Below, one piece after another: positions 1 to 8,096 of a stretch of 34,564 nt of DNA. This stretch comes from a bacterium (GTDB taxonomy: Bacteria > Spirochaetota > Spirochaetia > JABEVK01): contig JAJXVP010000013.1 in the NCBI GenBank assembly GCA_021782055.1, positions 1-34,564 of the forward strand, read 5' to 3'. The position numbers and the translations under genes were made by a program. Each line of letters starts with the position of its first letter. Within the stretch, counting starts at the first letter, position 1. Below the pieces are notes generated by a model that saw only the letters and a program-made list of their open reading frames with translations, was not told the origin of the DNA and ran no database searches.

Positions 1-14
1 TCAACATGAGGTAA
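1..14 (+). CDS. fliE: Possible last codons of fliE (partial)
   Basis: In the frame starting at base 3 the sequence reads Asn-Met-Arg followed by a TAA stop at 12-14. FliE proteins end in a helix rich in Asn/Met/Arg-type residues and fliE normally lies directly before fliF in spirochaetes. The assignment rests mostly on that gene order, because only three codons are visible. The other two frames also stop within the first 30 bases, so any upstream gene ends here. Confidence 0.25.
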
Positions 15-28
15 TGTCGAACATGACC

Positions 29-67
29 TGAAGTCCTTGCCGGTTCTAACGGACGAAAGGAGCTTCA
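29..67 (+). promoter_or_regulatory. Leader hairpin between fliE and fliF
   Basis: Bases 29-38 (TGAAGTCCTT) pair with 57-67 (AAGGAGCTTCA) with one bulged G at 62. An inner CCG/CGG pair lies at 40-42/50-52. A second copy of CTTCA with extra GG (71-77) could instead pair with CCTGAAG at 27-33, which would cover the start of the fliF ribosome-binding site (AGGGAGGGGG, 76-84). The hairpin is not followed by a run of T, so it is more likely an RNA processing or translation-control element than a terminator. This is inferred from base pairing by eye only. Confidence 0.4.
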
Positions 68-86
68 TTTCTTCAGGGAGGGGGAA

Positions 87-1796
87 ATGAACGATTTTTT
101 TAAACGCTTTCTTGAGCAGATCAAGACACTTTGGGGAAAGTGGTCTTGGAATCAGCGGCTTATTTTGATTGGTGTCGCGGCCCTTGTTGTGGTCGGCGTC
201 GTCGTCATGACCGTCGTTTCGGCTCAGCCATCACGGGTCGCACTCATCGGAGTTCCTATTAAGGATCCGAATGCCTTTTCTGCTATTACAGCGAAACTTG
301 ACGAACAGAATATCGAGTATACCACCACCCCTGATGGAAAAATCTACGTTGCAGACAACAAAACCGCGCGAAGGGCGCGGGCTATGTTGTTTCAGTATGA
401 CTTGATTCCCCATGGGATAGATCCGTGGTCAGTGTTTGACACGCAGAGCTGGACGACCACAGACTTTGAACGGGACATCAATAAGCAGAGGGCTCTCACA
501 AAAGCTTTGGAAGAGCATATTGATTCCATTGACGGTATTGAAAGCTGTAGCATTCAATTAGCCATACCGAAAGACAGCTTATTCAAAGAAGATCAGAAGC
601 CGGTGACGGCCAGTGTGCGAATAACCCCCGCCCCTGGGAGCGATATCACCACGAATCGCCGTAAGATCGAGGGCATCGTTAAGTTAATCACCTTTGCGGT
701 AGAAGGCCTAAAACCCGACAATGTGGTGATTACTGACGATACGGGAGTCCAGCTCAATGACTTTGCTAATTCTGCCGGTGTCGATCGCTTGGAGCTAGGA
801 AAGCGCGAGATGGAATTCAAACATCGGATGGAAATCCAATATACGAATACCATTTTGTCCGCTTTGCAGTCGATTTACACGCCAGATCGTGTTCGAATTG
901 TCAAATTGGATTTAACTCTAAACACCGATAAAGAAACTTCGGATGTAGAAACTCACACTCCTATCATCATGCAACCGGCAAACCCCGATTTGCACGAGCC
1001 CGCACAAGTTGTTCCTTCGATAACACTTTCAGAATCTAACCGCAACGTCGACTTTCAAGGTACGGGTTTTAACCCCGAAGGACCACCGGGACAAGAAGGC
1101 CAGACGCCGCCAGCTTACAAAGATCTGTCAAATTTAGTGGGTAAGTACACTGATAAGTCCACCATTCAAAACAATGTCGTCAATACAGAAAAAGACAAGA
1201 TTGAGAAGTCTCCTGTCTCGATTGCGAAGGTGTCGATCGGCGTGGCCATTGATGGTACTTGGCATAAAGTCTATAACCCAAAAACGGGCCAGCTTGAAAC
1301 CGAGCCTAATGGTTCAATTAAAAGGACTTACACCCCCGTTTCAGCATCAGATTTGCGAAAAGCTCAGGCTTTGCTTCAGGCCGCAGTAGGCTACAATGCG
1401 GCACGTGGAGATTTGGTCACTGTCGAAACCTTGCCGTTTGACCGAACAAAGCAGTTCGAAAAAGAAGACGCCGATTACCGGGCCCAACAAAACCTCCAGC
1501 GAACCCTCATGGTCGTTATCATTGGTTTGGTTGTCCTCTTAGTGGCTTTTGTCGTATTCCGCCTAATCAGCCGCGAAATGGAAAGACGTCGTCGGTTGCG
1601 CGAAGAGGAACTTTCGCGCCAGCACCAAGCTATGCGTGAAGCAGCCTTGCGTAGCGCTGAAGAAGAGGGTGTGGATGTTGAAATGTCTGTGGCTGATCGG
1701 GCTCGTTTGGAATTGCAAGAAACTGCGATCAACATGGCCAGAGAGCATCCCGCTGATGTGGCGCAATTGATTCGTACTTGGCTGGCTGAGGAGTAA
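87..1796 (+). CDS. fliF: FliF, flagellar MS-ring protein
   Basis: FliF forms the membrane-embedded MS ring, the base on which the C-ring and the export gate are built. The 569-residue protein has the usual FliF design. There is a first membrane helix at about residues 24-46, then a large periplasmic part with ring-building motifs. A proline/glycine-rich linker follows around 300-360, and a second membrane helix lies at about 475-497. A charged cytoplasmic tail ends in ADVAQLIRTWLAEE, the segment that binds FliG. The start is well supported by a strong purine-rich ribosome-binding site (AGGGAGGGGG) just before the ATG. fliG begins 6 bases after the stop, so the two are translated as neighbours in one operon. 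Length and architecture are normal for the family. Confidence 0.97.
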   Translation: MNDFFKRFLEQIKTLWGKWSWNQRLILIGVAALVVVGVVVMTVVSAQPSRVALIGVPIKDPNAFSAITAKLDEQNIEYTTTPDGKIYVADNKTARRARAMLFQYDLIPHGIDPWSVFDTQSWTTTDFERDINKQRALTKALEEHIDSIDGIESCSIQLAIPKDSLFKEDQKPVTASVRITPAPGSDITTNRRKIEGIVKLITFAVEGLKPDNVVITDDTGVQLNDFANSAGVDRLELGKREMEFKHRMEIQYTNTILSALQSIYTPDRVRIVKLDLTLNTDKETSDVETHTPIIMQPANPDLHEPAQVVPSITLSESNRNVDFQGTGFNPEGPPGQEGQTPPAYKDLSNLVGKYTDKSTIQNNVVNTEKDKIEKSPVSIAKVSIGVAIDGTWHKVYNPKTGQLETEPNGSIKRTYTPVSASDLRKAQALLQAAVGYNAARGDLVTVETLPFDRTKQFEKEDADYRAQQNLQRTLMVVIIGLVVLLVAFVVFRLISREMERRRRLREEELSRQHQAMREAALRSAEEEGVDVEMSVADRARLELQETAINMAREHPADVAQLIRTWLAEE

Positions 1797-1802
1797 GTCG
1801 AC

Positions 1803-2867
1803 ATGGCAAAAGTAAAGCAATCGGGAGGCGAGGAGCGCTCGAAGCCTAAAAAAGGATCGGGAAGTAAACTCGATCTGACGGGACGCCAAAAGGCCGCAAT
1901 CTTTCTGGTCACCTTGGGCAGTGAAATCTCGGCCGAGATTTTCAAGCACCTCCGTGAGGATGAAATTGAAACACTCACCTTCGAGATTGCTCGTCTCGAC
2001 GCTGTAGACTCCGAGCAGAGAGATCAAGTTCTTATTGAGTTCCGCGACTTGATGATGGCCCAAGAGTTCATCACCACGGGCGGTATCGATTATGCCCGAG
2101 AACTTTTGGAAAAATCCTTGGGAAGTCAAAAGGCTGTCGACATTATTAACCGCCTCACCTCAAGTCTTCAGACACGCCCCTTTGACTTCATTCGTAGGAC
2201 GGACCCTGCCCATCTGTTAAACTTTATTCAGCAAGAGCATCCTCAAACCATCGCTTTGATTCTTGCTTACTTGGAACCCCAAAAGGCCTCAGTAATTCTG
2301 GGCCAGCTTCCCGCCGAGATCCAATCGGATGTCGCTCGTCGCATAGCGACGATGGATCGTACAAGCCCTGACGTTCTTCGTGAAGTTGAGCGGGTTCTTG
2401 AGAAAAAAATCTCTACGGTTTCCAGCGAGGACTACACGGCAGCGGGTGGTGTTGACAGCATTGTCGAGATTTTAAACATGGTAGACCGCTCCACAGAACG
2501 GCAGATTATCGAAACATTAGAAGAAGATGATCCGGAACTGGCCGAAGAAATCAAGAAACGCATGTTCGTCTTCGAAGACATTGTTATGCTTGACGATAAA
2601 GCGATTCAGAAAGTTCTTAGGGAAGTGGATACCCAAGAGTTGGCGAAAGCCCTTAAAGCTGTGGACAGTGAAGTCCAAGATAAAATCTTTCGGAATATGT
2701 CAAAACGAGCGGCAAGCTTGTTAAAAGAAGATATGGAATTTATGGGGCCGACCCGCCGCAAAGACGTCGAAGAAGCTCAGCAGAAAATTGTGGCCATCAT
2801 CAGGCGTCTGGAAGAGTCTGGCGATGTGGTGATTGCACGGAGCGGAGAAGAAGATGTCTTGGTTTAA
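1803..2867 (+). CDS. fliG: FliG, flagellar motor switch protein
   Basis: FliG is the C-ring protein that binds FliF and meets the stator to make torque. The 354-residue protein has the N-terminal FliF-binding domain (about 22-110), a middle domain with the EHPQ motif at 145-148 that binds FliM, and a C-terminal torque domain. The helix LREVDTQELAKALKA and the charged stretch ending KDVEEAQQKIVAIIRRLEE fall in the torque region. About 20 extra basic and glycine-rich residues precede the first domain. A GAGGAG ribosome-binding site overlaps the end of fliF. It lies directly after fliF and before fliH as in other spirochaetes. Many spirochaetes carry a second fliG elsewhere; the position in the fliF operon marks this as the main copy. 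Confidence 0.97.
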   Translation: MAKVKQSGGEERSKPKKGSGSKLDLTGRQKAAIFLVTLGSEISAEIFKHLREDEIETLTFEIARLDAVDSEQRDQVLIEFRDLMMAQEFITTGGIDYARELLEKSLGSQKAVDIINRLTSSLQTRPFDFIRRTDPAHLLNFIQQEHPQTIALILAYLEPQKASVILGQLPAEIQSDVARRIATMDRTSPDVLREVERVLEKKISTVSSEDYTAAGGVDSIVEILNMVDRSTERQIIETLEEDDPELAEEIKKRMFVFEDIVMLDDKAIQKVLREVDTQELAKALKAVDSEVQDKIFRNMSKRAASLLKEDMEFMGPTRRKDVEEAQQKIVAIIRRLEESGDVVIARSGEEDVLV

Positions 2868-2890
2868 CCTAACCAGGCGAGGGGTGTGTC

Positions 2891-3832
2891 TTGGCTAAAA
2901 ATGTCTTTCGTCCGTATGAATTTGCGAACAAGTTGACAGATACCGTGGCAATTAAGCCTCCCGCTCAGTTTCAGCCGGTTGAAGCCGAAACAGCGGTCAA
3001 AGAAGAAGAGTATTCCGGACCAACAGCCGACGACCTGCGCCGTGAAGCAGAGGCCTTCCGCGAGCAGTGGGAGTCCGAAAGACTTGCCCTGATTCAAGAA
3101 GCTGAAGAAACAAAAACACGCATGCTTGAAGAGGCCGAGGCGGCAGCTTTTGATATTGTCAAAAAAGAAAAAGAACAGGCGACGCAAATTCGGATTGAGG
3201 CCGAAAAAGACTCTCAAAAAATCGTTGCTCAAGGCGAAGCGTCTGCCAAACTGCGTGAAGCTGAAGCCCAACAGAAAGTAAAGTCGCTCGAAGAGGCCGC
3301 TCGGAAGTCTGGCTTTGAACAGGGTTACGAAGAAGGCTATGGCACAGGCAAAGAAGAAGTCGAACGCCTTGTCGAGCGGATTCATGTCATCATGGACAAG
3401 ATCATTGCAAAACGGCAAGAAATTATTGAGAATTCAGAGACCCAAGTTGTTCAACTGGTGCTTATGGTCGCAAAAAAAGTCGTAAAAGTCATAAGTGAAA
3501 ATCAACGCAATGTTGTCATCAATAACGTTCTTCAAGGCTTACGCAAGTTAAAAACTCGGGGTGATGTCGTGGTTCGAGTCAATCTCGAAGACTTGAAGGT
3601 TACCTCCGATCATGTCAAGGAGTTTTTGAAGCTTGTCGAAAACGTCAAATCCATTACGGTCATGGAAGATTCTACGGTAGATTTGGGTGGGTGTGTGATT
3701 GAAACCGACTTTGGTGAAATTGACGCACGCATTTCTAGCCAGTTCAATGAAATTGAAGAGAAAATCCTCGAGATGGTACCCATAAAGACTAAACTTACAG
3801 AGGCCTCGTCTTCAGCTTCTGAGGATTTGTAA
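2891..3832 (+). CDS. fliH: FliH, negative regulator of the export ATPase
   Basis: FliH dimers hold FliI at the export gate and link it to the C-ring. The start is a TTG codon at 2891, preceded by GGCGAGGGG at good spacing, and gives the N-terminus MAKNVFRPYEF, which resembles other spirochaete FliH proteins. The protein has a long Glu/Ala/Lys coiled coil (about 45-150). It contains a glycine-spaced motif typical of FliH (GFEQGYEEGYGTG, G every fourth residue). It ends in a globular domain (about 170-300) related to the peripheral stalk of rotary ATPases. At 313 residues it is longer than enterobacterial FliH, with the extra length in the N-terminal part. The next gene, fliI, starts 2 bases after the stop. 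Confidence 0.95.
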   Translation: MAKNVFRPYEFANKLTDTVAIKPPAQFQPVEAETAVKEEEYSGPTADDLRREAEAFREQWESERLALIQEAEETKTRMLEEAEAAAFDIVKKEKEQATQIRIEAEKDSQKIVAQGEASAKLREAEAQQKVKSLEEAARKSGFEQGYEEGYGTGKEEVERLVERIHVIMDKIIAKRQEIIENSETQVVQLVLMVAKKVVKVISENQRNVVINNVLQGLRKLKTRGDVVVRVNLEDLKVTSDHVKEFLKLVENVKSITVMEDSTVDLGGCVIETDFGEIDARISSQFNEIEEKILEMVPIKTKLTEASSSASEDL

Positions 3833-3834
3833 GA

Positions 3835-5163
3835 ATGGGGCTGTTTGACAAATACACCGCCGTCGTCGAAGCCACTGAACCTATGAAGTGTCTTGGGCGG
3901 GTAACCAAAGTCCAAGGCCTGTTGATTGAAGCTTTGGGACCGCAAGCGGTTCTTGGCGAGCTTTGCCGAATCGATATCCCCTCGACACAGACCCAAGTTT
4001 GGGCTGAAGTGGTCGGCGTCAGTGGCAAGACCGTGCAGCTAATGCCGTACGAAGAATGCGACGGGTTAGAAGTCGGTTGCCGGGTGAAAGCTCTTGGTGA
4101 ATTCCTAAAAGTTCCGGTTTCGGATCGCTTATTAGGACGGGTCTTAGACGGTATGGGCCGACCAATTGATCAAGGTTCCGATGTGGGATCTGCTTTATTT
4201 TATCCCGCTGTAAAAACTCCACCGAATGCTATGGAACGGGAAAGAATCACCGAACGTATCGCCACTGGGGTACGCTCAGTTGACGCCTTGATTCCCCTAG
4301 GAAAAGGCCAGCGTATGGGAATCTTTGCCGGTTCAGGGGTGGGTAAATCTACTTTGTTAGGGATGATTGCCCGTAATACCAGTGCGGATGTCAACGTTGT
4401 CGCTCTGATCGGCGAGCGAGGTCGCGAGGTTAGGGAATTTATTGAAAATGAGCTGGGAGAAGAAGGCTTAAAACGTTCAGTTTTAGTAGTGTCGACGTCG
4501 AATACCCCCGCCTTAGCCCGCTTACGGGGAGCGTATGTCGCCACCGCCATTGCAGAATATTTTCGTGACCAAGGTAAAGACGTCATGCTGCTGTTCGATT
4601 CGGTAACCCGTTTTGCTTATGCACAGCGTGAAGTGGGCTTGGCGATTGGCGAACCCCCTGCCCGTCAAGGTTACCCGCCGAGTGTCTTTTCGCTGTTGCC
4701 AAAACTCTTGGAACGGGCAGGAACTAGCGCTAAAGGAACCATAACCGGGTTATACACCATTCTGGTGGACGGTGATGATATGGACGACCCCATTGCAGAC
4801 ACGGTCCGGGGAATCCTAGACGGACACGTGGTTTTGGCGCGCCGTTTGGCGGACCAAGCTCATTATCCGGCAGTGGATGTCCTTCGGTCAGTTAGTCGCT
4901 TGGCAACCAAAATTACCTCACCACAAGCTCGCGAAGCGTTTAGCATTATTCGGCGGTACATGGCGGTTTATGCCGAAGCCGAAGACCTTATCAATGCAGG
5001 AGCCTACGTGCCTGGCTCGAACCCTGAGGTGGACGTCGCAATCCAAAAGCACCGAGAAATCCGTAGCTTCTTAATTCAAAAGGTGGAAGAAAAGGCTCCT
5101 TACCTTGAAACCCTTGAAAAAGCCGCCGCTATCGCAGGCCTACGCTTGTCGGCCGAAACCTGA
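3835..5163 (+). CDS. fliI: FliI, flagellar type III export ATPase
   Basis: FliI hydrolyses ATP at the base of the export gate and unloads substrates from chaperones. The 442-residue protein contains a Walker A loop GSGVGKS at 166-172 and the GERGREV motif at about 193-199. Walker B is LLFD at 252-255, followed by SVTRFAYAQREV. The GEPPARQGYPPSVFSLLPKLLERAG signature typical of FliI/SctN enzymes follows. The N-terminal domain (1-95) resembles the beta-barrel of F1 ATPases. It starts just after fliH and is followed 17 bases later by fliJ, so the ATPase complex is encoded as a unit. All catalytic motifs are intact. Confidence 0.97.
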   Translation: MGLFDKYTAVVEATEPMKCLGRVTKVQGLLIEALGPQAVLGELCRIDIPSTQTQVWAEVVGVSGKTVQLMPYEECDGLEVGCRVKALGEFLKVPVSDRLLGRVLDGMGRPIDQGSDVGSALFYPAVKTPPNAMERERITERIATGVRSVDALIPLGKGQRMGIFAGSGVGKSTLLGMIARNTSADVNVVALIGERGREVREFIENELGEEGLKRSVLVVSTSNTPALARLRGAYVATAIAEYFRDQGKDVMLLFDSVTRFAYAQREVGLAIGEPPARQGYPPSVFSLLPKLLERAGTSAKGTITGLYTILVDGDDMDDPIADTVRGILDGHVVLARRLADQAHYPAVDVLRSVSRLATKITSPQAREAFSIIRRYMAVYAEAEDLINAGAYVPGSNPEVDVAIQKHREIRSFLIQKVEEKAPYLETLEKAAAIAGLRLSAET

Positions 5164-5180
5164 ACGTTGGAGGCTAAAGG

Positions 5181-5633
5181 ATGAGATTCCGTTTTCGGCT
5201 AGAAAAAGTTCTCGAACTGAGACGGTGGGAAGAAAAGCAAGCCGAGCTAGCGTTGGCGGCTATTACCGGTGAATGCCTTAACCTTCAGCGCCAAATTACC
5301 TCGATTCAGGAAGAACGCTTGAGTGCTCTTTCACGCCGACGCGCACAAGATTCCGTCACGGTTCTTTTGTCCTTAGAGGCCTACGCACAGCGGCTTACGA
5401 AGGTAGTCGAGACGGTCCAAGCAAAGCTCGATCAAAAACTTTTGGAACGCGAAGAGGCTCAAAAAAGCTTTGTCGAAGCCCAAACCAAACGAAAAGTTTT
5501 AGATAAAGTCGAAGAAAAACGGCGGCTAGAGTTTAAAAAAGCGGAGTTTCAGCGAGAGGCAAAACGGCAAGATGACTTGAATACCTCCGCGTTTGTCCGC
5601 AAAATGAAAGCCCGGGAGGGATCGGGTGGCTAG
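5181..5633 (+). CDS. fliJ: FliJ, export chaperone and coiled-coil stalk
   Basis: FliJ is a small coiled-coil protein that sits in the FliI hexamer pore and couples it to FlhA. The 150-residue product begins MRFRFRLEKVLELRRWEEKQ, the usual FliJ opening, and is charged and helix-forming nearly throughout. It has no membrane segment. GGAGG lies 8 bases before the ATG. Its last 8 bases overlap the GTG start of flbB, which suggests coupled translation. Sequence identity of FliJ proteins is generally low, so the call rests on the N-terminal pattern, length, coiled coil and position after fliI. Confidence 0.93.
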   Translation: MRFRFRLEKVLELRRWEEKQAELALAAITGECLNLQRQITSIQEERLSALSRRRAQDSVTVLLSLEAYAQRLTKVVETVQAKLDQKLLEREEAQKSFVEAQTKRKVLDKVEEKRRLEFKKAEFQREAKRQDDLNTSAFVRKMKAREGSGG

Positions 5634-6252
5634 GTCCAGACGTCGTGCTCATGTTGCGGGAAGAATCCTGGGACTTTTGTTATTAATCATCGGGCTGAGT
5701 TTTATCGGCCTTTTGTGGTTTGATATTCTGGGAATTGTTGATGCCCGCGCTCTTTTATACCCTGTGCTCAAAACCGTGGGGCTTACTCCTTCTGCCCAGC
5801 GCATCAATCCCGATGATCCCTTGCTTTTAGATCGAGAGCGTCTCATAAAGTCCGAAAAAGAGGTGCTCTTGGATCGTGAAGACCTTCAGATTCAGGCCAA
5901 GAACTTGGCCAAAAAAGAAGAAGAAGTCCAGCAAAAGTTAAGCGCGTTGGAAGATCGTATTAAACAAGAGAAGGATCGAGAGAATTCTTTTAATGCCATG
6001 AAAAAAATGGCCGAGGATAGAAAGGCAAACCTTGAGCAGAGTGCCCTGTATTTGAACAGCATGCCGCCGTCCAAAGCCGTGCCAATTCTGCTCCAGATGG
6101 ATGATCAAAGTATCATTGATCTGTTCCGTGTTGTGGACGCCCAGGCACAGGCCCAGGGTAAGTCGTCGATTGTTCCTGCATGGTTGGCGCAGATGCCGCC
6201 CGATCGTGCTGCGGCGATTCAACGGAAAATGGTGCTGAAACCAGGAAACTAG
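5626..6252 (+). CDS. flbB: FlbB, periplasmic flagellar collar protein
   Basis: FlbB is a spirochaete-specific protein that, in Borrelia, forms the base of the periplasmic collar and helps recruit stators and orient flagella. The 208-residue product starts at a GTG inside the end of fliJ, preceded by GGGAGGG. It has a basic N-terminus and one membrane helix (about 11-33). A long charged coiled coil follows (about 65-130). The C-terminal MgtE-N-like domain (about 137-205) has the pattern LNSMPPSKAVPILLQM and LAQMPPDRAAAIQRKM. It lies between fliJ and fliK as in Treponema and Borrelia. The function in this organism is inferred from the family. Confidence 0.9.
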   Translation: MARSRRRAHVAGRILGLLLLIIGLSFIGLLWFDILGIVDARALLYPVLKTVGLTPSAQRINPDDPLLLDRERLIKSEKEVLLDREDLQIQAKNLAKKEEEVQQKLSALEDRIKQEKDRENSFNAMKKMAEDRKANLEQSALYLNSMPPSKAVPILLQMDDQSIIDLFRVVDAQAQAQGKSSIVPAWLAQMPPDRAAAIQRKMVLKPGN

Positions 6253-6293
6253 AGCCGAGGGGCGAGCCTTCGGTGCTAGATCCGGAGGAGCCT

Positions 6294-7601
6294 ATGAACA
6301 GTTTTCCCGTTGCGGTTCCTGAAGCCGCTCCCCCACCGGCGGTGAAGCCGCCTCGGCCAGCGCCTGTGTCGAACCACAAGGTAGCGCGGTCGGAGCCCCC
6401 GGATAAAACTCAACCGGCAAAAGAGTCACAAAAAAAAACTTCTGGCAATCAAAAGGCTAAAAGTTTTCAAAAACTTCTTGAGGCGCATCGGACGAGTAAG
6501 GCCGTACCGGCAAAACCACCGACGAAGTCAGACGTTCATGCCAAAGCTCTTTCAGGGCCGGCCGCGCTAAAGAAAGAACCTGCTCAGGCGCAAAAGCTCG
6601 AGACAGGAGCCTCTGAGGCCAAGGTTGCTCTTAAAAAGCTTCCTCTGCTTGCCACAAAAAAAAAGATTCAGTTGGCTAAGGCGGGACTCAAAAAGCTCAC
6701 TCCCCCCCCGCATGCCCACAAAAAAAACACAAAAAAAGACCAACCTGACCCAACCGACATCGCACCTGCAGTTTTACCTCAAGTTTTGCCCGTGCACCCT
6801 CTGGTTCACCCGCCCTTGAAAACCGAAGTTGCTAAAGCCACAGGAAAAGAGGGAAAAGCTGCCGAAAAACCTGCCGTTGCGGTTGCGCTCACGCCCCCGG
6901 TTCCTCTGAAAGAAGAAGCGAAGCCCCATGGTCCCAAGCTTAGCTTACTGGACTTGAGGCACCCGAATGCCAAAGTACCCCTTAAACCGACCACGGAGTT
7001 GGCTTCGGCTGTCACCTCGGTTGAAAGTAAGGAGGCTCCCAAGTCAGCTGACAATAAAACCAGCAATTCTTTTCAGGCGGTTTTTCAAAGTGTAAGTGGC
7101 AATTCCGGTCAGAATTTTACGGTGCAGGGAAATTCTACGCCGGTACCGACGCAAGACCTCTCCGCCCTTCATCGTTTTCTGAGTACCGAGGGCCCAGGAA
7201 AAATCGCCGAGCAGGCGAGGTTCATCCTCAAGGACAACGATAGGGGCGAAATTCGCCTGACTTTGTACCCAGAAAGTCTGGGAAAAGTCAAAATTGCATT
7301 GAATCTGAATGGTCACCATTTAGACGGACGGATATTTGTCGAAAATCAAAATGTCAAGGAAGTGTTCCAACAGAACCTGAATTCCTTAGCCCAAAGTTTA
7401 CGGGATTCGGGGTGGAATGAGCTAAGCCTCAATGTCACAGTTGGAGGACAAGATCAGCCAAGAGAGGGCTCGGAGCGCCAAAACTCCGAAGGAGCTTCGG
7501 CGGGTTATGGTCACCATGTAAAAGGTGATGTGGTACAAGCTTCCGGGGGAAGCGTGAAAATCAGCGGCTGGAGTGACCAGTTGGTCAACCTCCAAGCATA
7601 G
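6294..7601 (+). CDS. fliK: FliK, hook-length control protein
   Basis: FliK measures hook length and switches the export gate to filament substrates. The reading frame is open from inside flbB, but the best start is ATG 6294. It follows GGAGGAG at 6284-6290 and leaves a 435-residue protein; a GTG at 6273 is a possible alternative. The first 290 residues are low-complexity, rich in Pro, Lys and Ala, as expected for the ruler part. The C-terminal domain (about 295-395) has the conserved Flg_hook pattern, including GEIRLTLYPESLGKVKIALN and the run of hydrophobic and Asn residues that follows. The gene contains several homopolymer runs (see findings). In T. pallidum the equivalent gene is tap1. 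It precedes flgD by 8 bases. Confidence 0.93.
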   Translation: MNSFPVAVPEAAPPPAVKPPRPAPVSNHKVARSEPPDKTQPAKESQKKTSGNQKAKSFQKLLEAHRTSKAVPAKPPTKSDVHAKALSGPAALKKEPAQAQKLETGASEAKVALKKLPLLATKKKIQLAKAGLKKLTPPPHAHKKNTKKDQPDPTDIAPAVLPQVLPVHPLVHPPLKTEVAKATGKEGKAAEKPAVAVALTPPVPLKEEAKPHGPKLSLLDLRHPNAKVPLKPTTELASAVTSVESKEAPKSADNKTSNSFQAVFQSVSGNSGQNFTVQGNSTPVPTQDLSALHRFLSTEGPGKIAEQARFILKDNDRGEIRLTLYPESLGKVKIALNLNGHHLDGRIFVENQNVKEVFQQNLNSLAQSLRDSGWNELSLNVTVGGQDQPREGSERQNSEGASAGYGHHVKGDVVQASGGSVKISGWSDQLVNLQA

Positions 7602-7609
7602 AGGGTAAA

Positions 7610-8095
7610 ATGGACGCAATTAACAGTCAGATGAGCCCCGGCTTTATGCTGGCGCAAAATCGTCAGATGTCGCAGCTGGAACAGTCAAAAGTGGCCCAGC
7701 AAGTTAACACCTACAACAAGACCATCAACGATGGCAGAGTTCCGCACCAAAGCCTCGGAAAAAATGACTTTTTGAAGTTGTTGATTTCACAGTTGACACA
7801 CCAAGACCCGACAAAGCCGCTCAAGGATACCGCTTTCATTGCCCAAATGGCGCAATTTTCGTCCTTGGAACAGATGACGAATATGGCTACAAACTTTAAG
7901 AAAATGACCGACGTCGTTTCTGCGAGCCAAGCCGTTTCAACCTTAGGAAAAGGTGTAGAAATCGTTTCGGCGGGTCAAAGCGTCCGGGGAACGGTCGAAG
8001 AAGTTACCCCCGGCCAGTTCCCACAGGTTAAGGTGGGCGGCAAGTTCTATGATTTCAGCGAAGTACAGAAAATCTTCCCGGCGGAGGCCAACTAA
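7610..8095 (+). CDS. flgD: FlgD, hook cap protein (short spirochaete type)
   Basis: FlgD caps the growing hook and is needed to add hook subunits. The product carries the conserved FlgD core, KNDFLKLLISQLTHQDP at about 51-67 followed by DTAFIAQMAQFSSLEQM. At 161 residues it is shorter than the enterobacterial protein and lacks most of the Ig-like and Tudor-like C-terminal part; only a small beta-rich tail remains (about 110-161). Short FlgD forms are known in spirochaetes. A GAGGG ribosome-binding site lies before the ATG. Its stop codon is followed within two bases by the flgE start. Confidence 0.95.
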   Translation: MDAINSQMSPGFMLAQNRQMSQLEQSKVAQQVNTYNKTINDGRVPHQSLGKNDFLKLLISQLTHQDPTKPLKDTAFIAQMAQFSSLEQMTNMATNFKKMTDVVSASQAVSTLGKGVEIVSAGQSVRGTVEEVTPGQFPQVKVGGKFYDFSEVQKIFPAEAN

Positions 8096-8096
8096 T

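Noticed and set aside
1475..2129. Two overlapping minus-strand ORFs (167 and 188 codons) across fliF and fliG
   Set aside because: They are opposite two conserved genes and show no family features.
5614..5640. Frame change between fliJ and flbB considered as a sequencing error
   Set aside because: Both products are full length with normal family starts and ends; an 8-base overlap with a ribosome-binding site is ordinary coupling.
6180..6293. Upstream ATG start for fliK at 6180
   Set aside because: It would overlap flbB by 73 bases and lacks a good ribosome-binding site; GGAGGAG before 6294 is better.
8049..8096. Upstream ATG start for flgE at 8049
   Set aside because: It adds 16 basic residues not found in hook proteins and lies inside flgD; 8097 fits the conserved MMRSL start and residue numbering.
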